Notes: generated from the sequence alone by a model not told the origin. Numbered from the stretch's first letter, positions 52,410 through 64,000 are shown. The stretch: DNA of 64,000 nt from Cydia pomonella (GCF_033807575.1 NC_084717.1:4465692-4529691), one strand, 5' to 3'. Numbers and translations: made by a program.

Positions 52410-55150
52410 AGATTTAATAACATAAACTTGAAATGTATAAATAAACCTGTAACTCTAATGTCTTTTAATTGAAACTGGAAGAAAGATTTTCATTCAATTA
52501 AAGTTATTAAATACGTCTAAAAAAACATCTACCAACTATTCTCAAATTAATCCACCTACAATATAAAACAACTTTGAAACTTAATTAACTGTCATATCTA
52601 CACATACCCCATCCTCCCCCAATATCTAAGATTTATATTGTTGCATCAAAGATAAAAAGTAACTTTGCGAGCTCAGTAACAGGGGACGTTGGGGAGAAAT
52701 GGCCACATCTATCAATATAACGATGGATACTCGGGGTTAAGGGCACACTGTGATAGGCCTAATGGGGGATGAGGATGGTCCAGATCTCGGTAACGAGGTG
52801 TATTCGTCAGGAACGTGATACTACATATATTGTCTTTATACTAAATGATACTTAAACTTTCTTGGGATTACATTTACACTTATCAACACAACAGACTATA
52901 TTATATTTGACTAGTACTCAAAGAATGCTATGAGCTTAGCGTGTCTTTTTAGTAGGACAATGTTTTAAATAATATCCGTTCGGTCGCGTTGTACTATATA
53001 GAAAAACCCCATTTTAAATTAAATAAAAAATCGATAAAAATATAACGACGCCAAGTGCCGTTCGCATGACGACACAGTATGCAAAAAAAAATAGATGCAT
53101 GGTTTTAATATTGTTGTAGGGGCTTGTCTTTCAGTATCCCTTTTCATATGTTTATATAAAATGATTTCAGTATTTTTGACCTAGCGAAATCAAAGGTATC
53201 CGATTTAGTAGAGGCAAAAATTCCTTATGTTCGGATGTTCTACTTTATAGGTCGCATTTCTCAACCGATTCTCGTGAATATCATATATAGATGTTTTTTT
53301 TCAATTCTGTTATTAAAAATGGCGGAGCCATGGGGGCTAGTAGCATCTACATACATCTACTAGTTGTCAGTCTATGCATTATTTTATTTTATTACATGTA
53401 AACAGGAAAGCGTTATAATTACTAAGTAGCAAATTGTTGGACAATTGAATGCAAATGACCATTGAATGTCAATGTAACAAATGAAGTACAGTACAGTAAC
53501 AATACAGTTGTTATAATTAACTATGACGTTGTAACTTAGTTGGTTAATGACCCTATTACTCATAGATAATCTGAATACAATAGATGTGCCGTCACTACAA
53601 TATACTGTTAACGGCCAAGTTAGTAACATGATAGCTTTATGTATCTACAAGGGCAACACTTAAAGTTCTTAGAAAAGGCTGCTTAGAGATCATATAAGAA
53701 ACAGAGGCATATTATTTATGAAAATATAAGTCTTTATAATTTTTTTGAGGTATATGCCATTTCGTCGCTACTTGTGTTTCCGGAGTGCTGGCAAGTACGA
53801 AATTGTACGTCGAGCGTTATTCCAATTTCGCCCTGAGAATTTTTTCGTGTCATTATTTGAAACGATTTTCATTGTGGGCTCAGCCAACAACAGAGTTACA
53901 ATAGGCTTCAGTTATATTTTTATAATAAAGCCTAGTTCTCGTACGTCTGTTAATTCTTAAAATTTCAAATTTAATCGCTTTTGTAGTTCTTTAATGTATG
54001 ATCTTAGAGAAGCATTTCAAGAGCGACGTCAAAAGATTACTACGCAGTTGTACAGTTAAAAAGAAAACACTGACTTGTATATTGTATATCAGCAGTTTCT
54101 GACATCTCACAGTATTCACATGACACTGTTAAAAAAAATCTTGCATAAATATGTATGTGAAAAAAATTCGCCATACAAAAAAGGCATTGGAAGAATGAGC
54201 TGTGTACGCTTCAGAGTAATTTTATCCTAATGAAATTTGTACGCGTGATCAAAACGAGTTAAAGCACGGATAAAAATAAAGAGTGATGGCCTAATTAGTA
54301 AAACTTTTTCTATTCTAAACACTTTCAGTTTGCCCCTCGTAAAACGTCTCAGTTGATCCCAGTATATAGGTACGTACAACGACAGTAGAACCTCCATAGC
54401 ACGAATCTCAAGGGAAACGACAAACAGTTCTTGTTAACGAGTTTTTGATTAAACCTATAAGAAACTTAGTTTTACGAGTATTCATCTTAAAGAGGTTTCG
54501 GGGTTATAGTGTAAATAAGAACGCTTAAAAAAGTTCTGTCTTATTATTTTCTTCGAGGTAAGAATAATTTCGAGGTATAAAGTTAATAAAACAATACCTC
54601 TATTATTTCGAGTTATAGATATAAAATCAATTTTTTTGAGTTATGGAGGTTTCTGATTTTGAAAGTAAGAAATATTTCATTTTATTTCCTGTTAACGAAG
54701 ATTTCGACTTATCAAGTTTCGAGTTATCGAGGTTCCACTGTCATTTGATCCATAGGAGGAACTATACGTATTTTAATTTGAATAAGTCATTTTTTAAGTT
54801 GTCACAGTGACAATTCACATTAAATCCATGATGCCGATTCTGTTTTATCAATTTGATATGGTTTTTTATCTTGTTTTGACACGACATTGACCGTTAACAC
54901 GAAATGAAATCAAGAGCCGTCTGATAAAGCATGGCGCTCGCATTTATTGGTGCGTGTCCAATGCCTAATAACAAGATTTAAGTTCGTATCAAAATAAGAA
55001 AAAATATACCAAATTGTCGAAACAGAATCAGCCCTTACATGCATCTTATTGTATTGAAGCTGCTAAGTCCATGGTGGGACAAATACATGTGTCGACAACC
55101 GCGTGGAAAAAAAATATGTCACCAAATTGTGTGTTTAAAATTTCAAGATG
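52410..55150. other. non-coding AT-rich stretch, nothing recognised
   Basis: Frames of at most 81 codons without motifs. CTTGAAGGATC-like or inverted-repeat elements were looked for and no defined pair was found. Confidence 0.4.
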
Positions 55151-55153
55151 TTT

Positions 55154-55310
55154 GTTTTACGATGTTTTCCTTCACCGAAAAGCTAGTGGTAAATATCAAA
55201 TGATATTTCGTACATAAGTTCCGAAAAACTCATTGGTACGAGCCAGGATTTGAACCCGCGACCTCCGGATTAAAAGTCGGACGTCGTATCCACTCGGCCA
55301 CCACCGCTTA
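55154..55310 (-). mobile_element. tRNA-derived SINE, family A, 3'-truncated
   Basis: On the minus strand the head is AAGCGGTGGTGGCCGAGTGG with the B box GGTTCAAATCC and the block ATGAGTTTTTCGGAACTTAT. It stops after GGTGAAGGAAAACATCGTA, so the CCAGGCTCCCATGAGCC third is absent. Confidence 0.8.
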
Positions 55311-55319
55311 ATATAAGTA

Positions 55320-56135
55320 ATAATCGTGAACGGATGCTGTTTGTTAAGACCGATATATTTAAGCTTACTCGGGCTACATGTTATGTTATAAGTGTGAGAC
55401 ACTTCATTCGGCTCTTGTCTGTTTGACTGATTTAATTTCTTTTCTTTTACATCATGTTTGTAAAGTTTCTTTTAATTATATTTTATCTCTGAAGAGACTT
55501 TTACATCTCTAAAGGATTTTAGTATTTGTTGTTTGTATTTTTTAACATAGTTTTATTGTGTAATTCGATATTTAGAGACTGTATACATCTCTAATAAAGT
55601 ATCTAATATTTTATTTGTTACATGTATGAGTGCCCCTGTGGCCTATTTGCTGAATAAATATTTGATGGACTGACTCAAAATTCCATTCGGTAATCGTAAT
55701 AATCGTCGTCATTTCATAGCCATATTTCAAACCCTTTTAAACTCCACGCTCAGCTTAAAAACATAGGCACAATACTTATAACGTTCAAACGTTCTCGAAA
55801 AGCCTTTTTTTCCGTAATAATATAAAAATGATCCCAACACCCGTCGAGCGCAGGTGGTGCGCTACGGAACTAATAAGGAAATAATTATGAATAAGGATCC
55901 AACTTGGCTTTAGGTCGTTTATTAAAATGGTAATAAAATACAGCGTTTTAACGGTGAATTAAAAAAGGAGTTTAAGGGATTTTGGCGCCCTTTTGTTTGG
56001 GCCCTGACGCAAATACCTACGCACTGAAGTTCAAAATTATTGATATGTCAGATGCAATGTTTTACACTTAACATATCAATAATATTGACCTTGCAATTTT
56101 AAGTCTTATATATAAAAATGTCAGATCCACTCATT
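55320..56135. other. non-coding stretch with possible retroelement 3' end
   Basis: GTGCCCCTGTGGCCTATTTG followed by CTGAATAAATATTTGA at about 55630-55668 looks like the 3' end of a LINE, but no coding part is attached. The rest is not recognised. Confidence 0.35.
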
Positions 56136-56139
56136 TGCA

Positions 56140-56408
56140 TTTTGACGACCGATCTGGCCTAGTGGGTAGTGACCCTGCCTATGAAGCCGATGGTCCCGGG
56201 TTCAAATCCTCGTAAGGGCATTTATTCGTGTGAAGAGCATGGATATTTGGTCCTGAGTCATGGGTGTTTTCTATGTATTAAAGTATTTATAAATATGTAT
56301 ATACTATATATCTCATTGTCTAAGTACCCTCAACACAAGCCTTATTGAGCTTACTGTGGGACTTAGTGAATTTGTGTAATGATGTGCTATAATATTTATT
56401 TATTTATT
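56140..56408 (+). mobile_element. tRNA-derived SINE, family B, full copy
   Basis: Head TTTTGACGACCGATCTGGCC, A box TGGCCTAGTGGG, B box GGTTCAAATCC, body TAAGGGCATTTATTCGTGTG and tail TTACTGTGGGACTTAGTGAA followed by (TTTA)n. This is the best copy of family B in the window. Confidence 0.85.
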
Positions 56409-56637
56409 TATAATTCCAACAGTCTTTTACATTCCCTCATATTTTTTGCCATAGGTCATCATTTGCCCTAATGCTCATATTAACGTCTTAATATCGGTGG
56501 AGTTATTTTTGTCCTATATTATATATTCTACAATTATTTGATATTTAATATCTAGTTGTAGCCGCAACATTTAGACAAAATGTCTTATGCAAGTGATTTT
56601 AGCCCAAAAGTTTTTTATGAAAACTGACGTTCTCTTC

Positions 56638-56957
56638 TGCCTCGCGTTGTCCCGGCATTTGCCACGGCTCATGGGAGCCTGGGGTCCGCTTGACAATTAA
56701 TCCCAAGATTTGGCGTAGGCACTACTTTTTACGAAAGCGACTGCCATCAGACCTTCCAACCCAGAGGATAAACTAGGCCTTGTTGGGATTAGTCCGGTTT
56801 CCTCACGATGTTTTCCTTCACCGAAAAGCGACTGGTAAATATCAAATGATATTTCGTACATAAGTTCCGAAAAACTCATTGGTACGAGCCGGGGTTTGAA
56901 CCCGCGACCTCCGGATTGCAAGTCGCACGCTCTTACCGCTAGGCCACCAGCGCTCAC
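56638..56957 (-). mobile_element. tRNA-derived SINE, family A, full copy
   Basis: On the minus strand it runs from AGCGCTGGTGGCCTAGCGGT through the B box GGTTCAAACCC to GGGACAACGCGAGGCAG. It is followed on the plus strand by a short CACCAG array (56955-56977). This is the cleanest copy of the family. Confidence 0.9.
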
Positions 56958-57266
56958 CACCAGCACCAGCACCAGCTTATGAAAACTGACGTTATGCCTA
57001 ACAAAGTTAGGGTTAGTATTAGAACATATTACTTTTATTCCTGTTTTCGCGGCAGGTGCTTATGCCCCTCGGCTACCTGGCCCACAGTGACATGGGTCGA
57101 ATATTTATAAGTATATGCAATTTTCTGACGGCTTATGGCTCTCTTTGGCCATCCTTAATGCTGTTCTAGCATGGTTCGACCTAACCGAATCAACTCAGGT
57201 TGAATACAGCGATTTTCTCGAGGGGCTACAGTATGGAGTGCTTCAAAAAAATAATTGTACAGGTTT

Positions 57267-58099
57267 TTAACACTAGAACAGTCCCTAATGGGTCTGATGG
57301 ACCCAGAGCCTTTATTATTAACGCTAACTTGCTCGTTAGGTATTGCACGACGATGACGTTTTTAGTACCTTCAAGTGAAAGTTCATCGCGTCGATTCGTC
57401 ATTTCGTTTGTCTGTCAGGGCGTCACAATCACGAGGAACGGACGTCTGAAGTGTCTATGGGTTTGTTAGACCCGGTAGCGACTCTTAACGTATGTAAAAT
57501 TTTCTTACTTTTGGGTCTACTGGACTCATGTGTGACTAATTACGTGACTAGTATTTACATGATCTAAAACCATTGTCTTTAAAAAAAATCATTTTTTAGC
57601 ATAAAAGTTAACTGCTCATAGGGCTTAGTAAAAAAAAAATAGCAGATTACATCAATTGAAGTAATAGAGTATTAAAACTCATCTGAAACTGAAAATAAAG
57701 ATGTTGGAGGAATACTCCAATAGGATAAATTCGGAATGCATTCACGGATCATGTTTTAATATACATTGAGATCGTTTTTAGCCATTTTTCAGGGAACAAT
57801 TCTAGTAGTTTAAGAAAATGTAGTTTATAAAAAGGGAAATAAAGAGCTCTGAAGGTTATTTACATTACATTAGAAAGCGCTAAAAAAATTGAAAATGTCA
57901 TTTACAGATTTAGATTAGCGAATACTTTGTGAATATTCGCTAATTAAAACTGTTGATTATTATTTCATGTATGTTATGAATGTATATAACCATTATCATT
58001 GAATAGTTCTCATTTTATGGTTATTTAAATTACTGGGTCCAGTGGACCCCAAAGCGACTAAATGTGTTTCAAACTAGGGCGCGACTGTTCTAGTGGTAA
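57267..58099. mobile_element. piggyBac-type non-autonomous element
   Basis: The left terminus CACTAGAACAGTC follows TTAA (57267-57270). The right terminus GACTGTTCTAGTG is its exact 13 bp complement and is followed by GTAA (58096-58099), a one-base change from TTAA. Subterminal TGGGTC..TGGACCCA words occur on both sides. The 825 bp interior has no transposase. This fits the piggyBac family, which targets TTAA. Confidence 0.78.
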
Positions 58100-58950
58100 A
58101 GGGTCGCCAATGCGCCACCGACGTGGTATAAAATAAATATGGTATAAAATAAAATAAAAAATATATTACTTACTTATAGAAATCGTTAGAGTAAATAGAG
58201 ACAGAATCCCGCAACAAGTAAAGTCCTAAGGGAATTGGAAGAAATAAGTTTATTCCCTACAAGTGTAACTACTTTATGTAAATAGAGCTTTTTATCGTAA
58301 TTGGAACTAGTGCTCGACAAAATTGGTTTTCTATGTAAAGTTGCTAGGCAGGCTAAGAATCGGGTTTCACTCGGTTTAACTATTTAATTGCGTAAGTTTT
58401 TAGCTTGTTTGAAAAACTTTTTTATCGCGAGGATTTTTAGGTGTGATTCCTTATTTCAGACTGTTATAATCAACTGCAGAAAATACTTAGGTTATGATCA
58501 TAGCCCGGTTTGGGGGCAAAATATATCTGTGCTAGTGATTAATCAATTATCGACTCAAGTGTTATCGATATCGATAGCAAGCAATTTCTAAATTTTTATA
58601 ACACTGACTCATCCTTGAAGTAAACTATGTTAATTAAGAGTTTGAGTTACTTTATTATCTATTTGCAAACCACTTTGATTTATTCTTATTGCAACTATAA
58701 AATTCTGACACCTGACATTGAATCTAGTCATTTTGATAATAATTAAAATTATATCGAATCGAATAATCATCAGCAATCATTTCATTTTGTTGTAAAAGCG
58801 ATTAACTATGGTGTAATATTTATCCACTTTATATCACTTTATCCACTTATTAAATACAAGCCTCGCACAAAACAACGCTGTTAGAAAAAAAAGTGTAAAA
58901 TTATGTATCTAGTAAGATACATAGCAAAATAAATGGTGATAATAATAAAT
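58100..58950. other. non-coding stretch, nothing recognised
   Basis: Only one frame over 60 codons (58388-58591) and no motif. No clear repeat. Confidence 0.4.
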
Positions 58951-58954
58951 AACG

Positions 58955-59034
58955 GTAGCTGAGGACTGGGACAAGTGGCGTACTAGAAGGGGGCCTATGC
59001 TCAGCAGTGGGCTGATATGATGATGATGATGATG
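58955..59034 (+). mobile_element. RTE-type LINE 3' end with (ATG)n tail
   Basis: GGACTGGGACAAGTGGCG and then GCCTATGCTCAGCAGTGG (AYAQQW) are the last coding words of an RTE element, followed by a run of ATG triplets. It corresponds to AFAQQW at 24554-24811. Confidence 0.75.
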
Positions 59035-59838
59035 ACTGACGAGGATGACGTCATAATTTTATCGACTTCGACTATTAGTAAGTTTTACTTGTCCTCGCAC
59101 TTTTTAAACGTCAAACCGAATTGCACCCGTTAGCCGCGTAATTGTTATGATTAGCTAAGTATATAATGTGTATACTGTTTGTAAGTATGTTTGTGTCATG
59201 TTCATTTGTAGTGTCAATCAATACCGTTGACCCAATTTAGGTTAATGAAGTGGCAACAAATAACCTACAGGTTTAACCGACTTCCAAATAGAAGCGATTC
59301 TAGACAAAAAGAATAGAAGTAAAGGGTTACTTTTCAAAGGTACACTAGCAAAGGTGATACTTATTCACCTTTTTTACGGAGAACCTAACTTATTTTTAAA
59401 AAGAAGTTTTATTTAAAAATATAAAAGCTCATAGGAAGTAAAGTAAAAAAGAGTGGCGCAAATAGTAATACAAGAGCTTTATAAAGAGTGAAGTAGCGAG
59501 TGTGTAACTGACATTTGGAAATAAGATGCAAGCAGACAGCGGATGACTGATAAAAAAACTTTTTTCAATATACATTTCGATATTTTTTACATTGACTAAA
59601 AATATTTTCCCATCTCAGGAGCACAAAAAATATTTTTGCTTGATTCATGCAAAACTTGCTCGCAATATTCTGGCCAGATGCGGGAGGAGGAGGTCCTGTC
59701 CTTGATGTAAAAGCACCGGAAACACTCCACCTTCTCCCGCTGATTTAAACGGTTAAAATTTTTCCAATGCCCATTTAATTTTGTTTGATCTAAAGATGTT
59801 AGTTGCCAAATTCCATTCGATATTGCGTGCCCTGTGGA

Positions 59839-60264
59839 TTAGAGGCGTCCTTTGGGCGCAAAGTTGTGTTGTGTATTACTGGTTGAATACGAACCGGGGA
59901 AGTGGGTGCCTCTGAGCAAGTCCAGAGTTTCCTCTACTGTGTTCGTAAATGTGGCATCTGATCTTTTAAGGACACCGAGATAGTTGGTTGGTGTCTTGGA
60001 GAGTATTTTGTGAATTTTCGCTCCTTTATGAGTTTGAGCAATCTCTTCATAGAACCTTCTCCACGACCTTCTTTTTGCCTTCCTGATTTGTTTATTATAT
60101 ACAGTCAACGCTCTACCATACCTTTCCCACTCATTCGGTGTGGTCGAGCTATGGCCTGATTGTAAGCGGGCATAAATGCATTTTAGTTTTGGTAGGGCGT
60201 CGTAATTTTTAAACATTGGGATCTTACACAAGTCTAACCACTCAATGTACAATAGGAAACTCAT
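59839..60264 (-). pseudogene. Jockey-type LINE ORF2 fragment (between endonuclease and reverse transcriptase)
   Basis: The frame contains LTVYNKQIRKAKRRSWRRFY, IHKILSKTP and EETLDLLRGTHFPGS, the linker that precedes the reverse transcriptase in Jockey-clade elements (YxxxIRxAKRxSW and LLxTHFPG). It starts at 60264 and stops after about 141 codons; both the endonuclease and the reverse transcriptase are missing. Confidence 0.82.
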
Positions 60265-61105
60265 AAAATAGGTATACTTAACTCATATATGTAGTATGCC
60301 GTATTTTAGTGTACTATGTAATTATTTTTTAATATAAAATAGGGTAGTCTGAAAACCAGCGCTAGGCCCTCTGCTTGGCATATGCTGAGATTGGAGCCCA
60401 TTGCCCAATCATCAGGTATTAAATGTCGAAGTACCTATCTTTCTAATTAATTTGTATTTAGTATTTAAGGTTATTATATTGTACTTTGTTGATAAGGTTT
60501 TTTTTTGTGGCAATAAATATTTTCTTCTTCTTTTTCTTCTTCTTTTGTTATTTAGACTTAAGAACTAACGACGTGTACCTTTTATAAACTCTGTAACAAT
60601 CCTTCTATCTTTCCATTATTTTATATATATACATAACTTTAAGATATTTATATATTTGGTTTACTTGACATCGATGACGACGCGACTCTTTCAACTCGAT
60701 TACAAGAAAAAAACAGTGATCGCTCGTAACATGGACCATCTAAGCGTTCCCTTGGATATATTTTTAGTTAAGGAGGAATCGGGTTGATGTCGTCGCCTGC
60801 CATAAGTCTCGCTGAGAGCCTCCGGGTCGCGTCAACTGCATAACCTATTTGACGCGCGGAGAGCAAGGTGAGTGTTGCAGAATATTTAGAGCAAGTCTTA
60901 TATACATAGTAATTTTTTTTATAATATATAATATAATTGTTAAGACATAATTCTAACAAGATATTTGTTTTGTAAATCTTTGTTTAAACAAAAAAATACA
61001 TCACTATGTATTTTTATGCCTTTCGTAACGAAGTTTTTAATACAATACATATTATACAAAATAATTCAGTGCATTTTTTTACTGTAGGTAATCATTACCC
61101 ACCGA
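60265..61105. other. non-coding stretch with a retroelement-like tail
   Basis: The sequence TGTGGCAATAAATATTTTCT followed by TTCTTC repeats at about 60505-60545 looks like a retroelement 3' end. The remainder is not recognised. Confidence 0.35.
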
Positions 61106-61111
61106 TGTAAT

Positions 61112-61240
61112 TATTTATTTATTTCATCTTTATTGCACAATACATGAAGGTACAAATGGCGGACTTAATGCCTTAAGGCATTCTCTACCAGTCAACCAAT
61201 GGGTTAAACTAGAAAGATTAAGTAGGTGCAGTGTCTTTTA
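61112..61240 (+). repeat. retroelement 3' tail (GGCGGACTTAATGCC family), second full copy
   Basis: CATCTTTATTGCACAATACA, GGCGGACTTAATGCC, GGCATTCTCTACCAGTCAAC and GTAGGTGCAGTG repeat the order at 17880-18030. Confidence 0.7.
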
Positions 61241-61244
61241 AAGT

Positions 61245-62155
61245 AAATAAATTAAATTGTAATTCATTGAAATTATAAACCTTTTCAATGTTTTTATATA
61301 AATTGAACTGATCTTAAACTTCGTATGCATAAATAAATCTGAGTTGTCAAGTCGATACTCAAGTTTCAATTTTGGAATGGTATTCATATAAGGAATTATT
61401 AGAGCTCCGCTCACTTTGGTCTTGCAAATCGGATAAATAGGTTTTTTTTTTTTTTAATTTTATAATGTGTAAAATAATGTTTATCTAGTGTAATAACTGT
61501 GAGTTTAATTACAAACGATAGCAAACTATAAAGCGCTTGTACAAACTCGATTTTATTGGCACAAGATTCATTGCACTTTGTGTAAGAACGTCAATTCATT
61601 TCGTGGTTTAGGTTTGAGTAGTGTTTGCGTCACTTTCATTTGCCATATAGAGAAAAGAGATGCAATACGAATGTTGAGAATATTTCGATATACGGCGATA
61701 AGGTATAAATAGGTGCTGTATTGGTGGTTGTAGATATGAGTGCTGCATTGGTGCTTATTGAATTCCCTGGCGGCGATGCTTAAAAATTTAATATAGAGAA
61801 GCAAGAACAATACGGTATTATGTTCATTTTTTTTTGTTTATAATATCTTCTTGGATATCGAATGTAAACGATGAGTGACACATGAATGATCCGATATCCG
61901 ATGTATTTTAGAACATGGGAAATAACGAACTAAATTTCTAAAATATAAGATTTTTAGTTAATCAATATTTTTCTTGTGATGAGGCAAACAAGCACATGAA
62001 ATGCCTGGTAAGCAAGTATCATCGTCCATGGACACAAGTACGTTGCTGGCCCTTAAGATGGGAGTACGCTCTTTTCTTAAAGGTTTGAATGTCGTAGTCT
62101 ATTTACTGTAACACCACGCACAATCATGGAATTGATAGACATCATACTATAGAGA
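61245..62155. other. non-coding stretch, nothing recognised
   Basis: AT-rich, with poly-T at about 61442-61456. An 80-codon minus-strand frame (61568-61810) shows no motif. Confidence 0.4.
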
Positions 62156-62159
62156 ACGA

Positions 62160-62293
62160 TTAGAGTCAGACCAAGATAAGTTGGCAGCAATTTAGATAGC
62201 CCAGCCTGTGCACAGCCAGTTTGACGTTCAAAATAACACTTGCACCGTCTGGGCTGCCAAAATTGCTGCCAACTTATCTTGGTCTGACTCTAA
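62160..62293. mobile_element. MITE with TTAGAGTCAGACCAAGATAA ends
   Basis: TTAGAGTCAGACCAAGATAA at the left pairs with TTATCTTGGTCTGACTCTAA at the right, and GTTGGCAGCAATTT pairs with AAATTGCTGCCAAC. Together the arms pair over at least 34 bp. Confidence 0.9.
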
Positions 62294-62420
62294 ACATATC
62301 ATACAAGCTTTTTACTGCGATGATGTTAACGCCGTTAACGGACAGTTTCGTGCAACCGGCCCTTCTCAACACGTTCAAACTTGTTCTTAAATGACCATCG
62401 GCAACTTTTGTATGGAGCCT

Positions 62421-62799
62421 GGCCAAACACCAACAGAAATAAGAGTTAGGTCATCAGAATAGGTACCTATTTTTCAATGTACTTCATTTCGTTATTTGTG
62501 CACTAGGCGGAATTCCATTGCAGAACTGAGATATTTGTATTTTAGTAAAAAATATCGTCACCCTTATTACCTAGGCAATAGGGTCCAAGTTAGTAAATTA
62601 ATTGCTGCAGGGTAGATGTTCGCGCATCGGTGCCCAACGGTGAACTATATTTTCTTGGTAATAAGGGTGATGACATTTTGACTAAAATACAAATATCTCA
62701 GTTCTGCAATGGATTTCCGCTTAGTGCCTATAAAAGGAAATGAAATACATAGAAATACCTATCTAATGACCTAATTTTCAACTCTGTTGGTTTTTGGCC
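62421..62799. mobile_element. long-armed inverted-repeat element (about 150 bp arms)
   Basis: The arms pair from GGCCAAACACCAACAG against CTGTTGGTTTTTGGCC, through TTAGGTCATCAGAATAGGTA, CTTCATTTCGTTAT, GCACTAGGCGGAATTCCATT and GCAGAACTGAGATATTTGTA, to TCACCCTTATTACC. About 150 bp per side match with small differences around a short centre. No coding capacity. Confidence 0.85.
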
Positions 62800-62948
62800 C
62801 AATTTTGCCCAACGTTTGGTTGCTCAATAAGTAAAATTGCCGCGCGATTAGGTAAAAAAACTTCGTTGAGTAATGAACACATTCACTGCCAAGAACACGT
62901 ATGTGTGTTCATTTTGAACTGGAAACGGGGCGCCCGACATCGAAAGTG

Positions 62949-63133
62949 TAACGCAGCGGCTTACGTTAGCGAATAACTCGCGAATGCGACGCGGCGCGGT
63001 GCGGCGCCCCAACAGCATTCGCGTTTACAACAAGATCGCCCACGTAGGACACTTCCATAGGTATCAAAGGATTGAATTCACCCGCGCCGTGCCGCGCCGC
63101 GCTGCGTTACTGCTCGCGTAAGCCGCTGCGTTA
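62949..63133. mobile_element. GC-rich MITE with TAACGCAGCGGCTTACG ends
   Basis: TAACGCAGCGGCTTACG pairs exactly with CGTAAGCCGCTGCGTTA, and the inner GCGGCGCGGTGCGGCG pairs with CGCGCCGTGCCGCGCCGC. It is a palindromic GC-rich island in AT-rich DNA. Confidence 0.88.
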
Positions 63134-63342
63134 ATGTATTTATCACAATGAACTCATAATAGCCTTAAGTGCCATTGATCGCCTGGCGCTTAAGTGTTTT
63201 TAAGCCAATGTTCTCCATTTTCAATATTTTCCAAAAAGCGAAACTACAAAAAATCTATCTAATTGCCAAACCTGCTCACTAAATTTCACAAGAATTGCTA
63301 AAGAATGTGACCCGTAGAGGAGATCATCCAAATATACGAAAT

Positions 63343-63440
63343 AGGGTTTGCAATCCGGATCCGAAATGAATAAAATTATCCGGATCTGGATCCGGATACA
63401 CCGATCTTCTCATAGATTTCAGATTCCTCGTGCAAACCCT
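63343..63440. mobile_element. short inverted-repeat element (AGGGTTTGCAATCCGG ends)
   Basis: AGGGTTTGC at the left pairs with GCAAACCCT at the right around TCCGGATCTGGATCCGGATA. It is the same core found twice in the tandem repeat at 11721-12030. Confidence 0.75.
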
Positions 63441-63444
63441 AATA

Positions 63445-64000
63445 CGAAAGCATTTTGCCTAATTCGCTAACGCTCGGTATATTATTACATATGTTATTTT
63501 TCTAAACCGATGTTTGGAATAACTATATTATTCCAAGGCTATTGTGTCCAGGGCTAGATTATCAATTAGCGATACACATATACGTATACGTTTTCAAGTA
63601 TTACTAGGGTATTAAATTGCATACGTCCGTCAATCAAAATTCAGAAAGTTTATTACGCAGCTAATATAATTTAGCTAAAACATTTAGGGGTTGCAATATG
63701 CCCCGGGCACTCGACACCCTCTACTTCGGTTTAATAAAATTGTTTGCTCGTTCATTGGATTATACAATTAATTTGTAATATGTGATTTATTGTTACAAAT
63801 CGGAAGGGTGAGCAGTATATATGTACATATATATCTAAAATTGTGTAATTTTAAGGGGTTGTATGTATTGCATAGCAACAAACCGAAATGATATTCAGAT
63901 TTTAAATTTTTTACTTGAATTGTTGAAACGACTTTCACGCCAATTCGAGTTTTAGTTCACCATCTTTTTAAAATTAGGTCTTTAGTCCAGTGGGACTATT
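63445..64000. other. non-coding end of the window, nothing recognised
   Basis: AT-rich sequence without an open frame of note or a defined repeat. If the FAS-like gene continues upstream, this would be intron or 5' flank. Confidence 0.35.

Noticed and set aside
57200..57469. 89-codon frame as a piggyBac transposase piece
   Set aside because: It crosses the TTAA border of the element and contains no DDD or cysteine-rich motifs.

Overview
The window looks like AT-rich insect DNA, most likely from a moth or butterfly (Lepidoptera). The reasons are a long multi-exon animal-type gene with short introns and GT..AG borders, many copies of tRNA-derived SINEs, Helitron and piggyBac-type ends, mariner and RTE/Jockey remains, and many short inverted-repeat elements. 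There is no bacterial feature, CRISPR array or operon.

Layout. 1-18.9 kb: no host gene that I can support. It holds a nearly intact DD37E mariner element, small MITEs, LINE 3' ends, two SINE families and tandem repeats. 18.98-46.51 kb, minus strand: one large gene for a type I fatty acid synthase (FAS)-like protein. I traced 37 exons whose phases all agree and which give 2187 codons without a stop, ending in a TAA at 18984-18986. The order is ketoacyl synthase (KS), linker, acyltransferase (AT), dehydratase (DH), pseudo-methyltransferase/structural region, enoyl reductase (ER), ketoreductase (KR), acyl carrier (ACP), thioesterase (TE). The start of KS (about 120-130 residues) is missing upstream of 46514. 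46.5-64 kb: long first-intron or intergenic DNA full of repeats, with no further FAS exon recognised.

Main result. The reading frame and splice sites are clean, but several catalytic centres are gone: the first KS histidine motif, the KR nucleotide-binding glycines and catalytic tyrosine region, and the ACP phosphopantetheine serine. The AT serine and histidine, the DH His/Asp pair and the TE Ser/Asp/His triad are still present. The protein therefore looks like a conserved FAS-derived pseudo-synthase rather than a working lipogenic FAS. Just downstream of the exon with the KS cysteine lie three decayed tandem copies of that exon. The introns also hold a composite Helitron, MITEs, SINEs, an RTE fragment and a (ATATC)28 array about 10 bp from a splice donor.

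Functional statements rest on family knowledge and on visual comparison of motifs; no search or alignment program was run.
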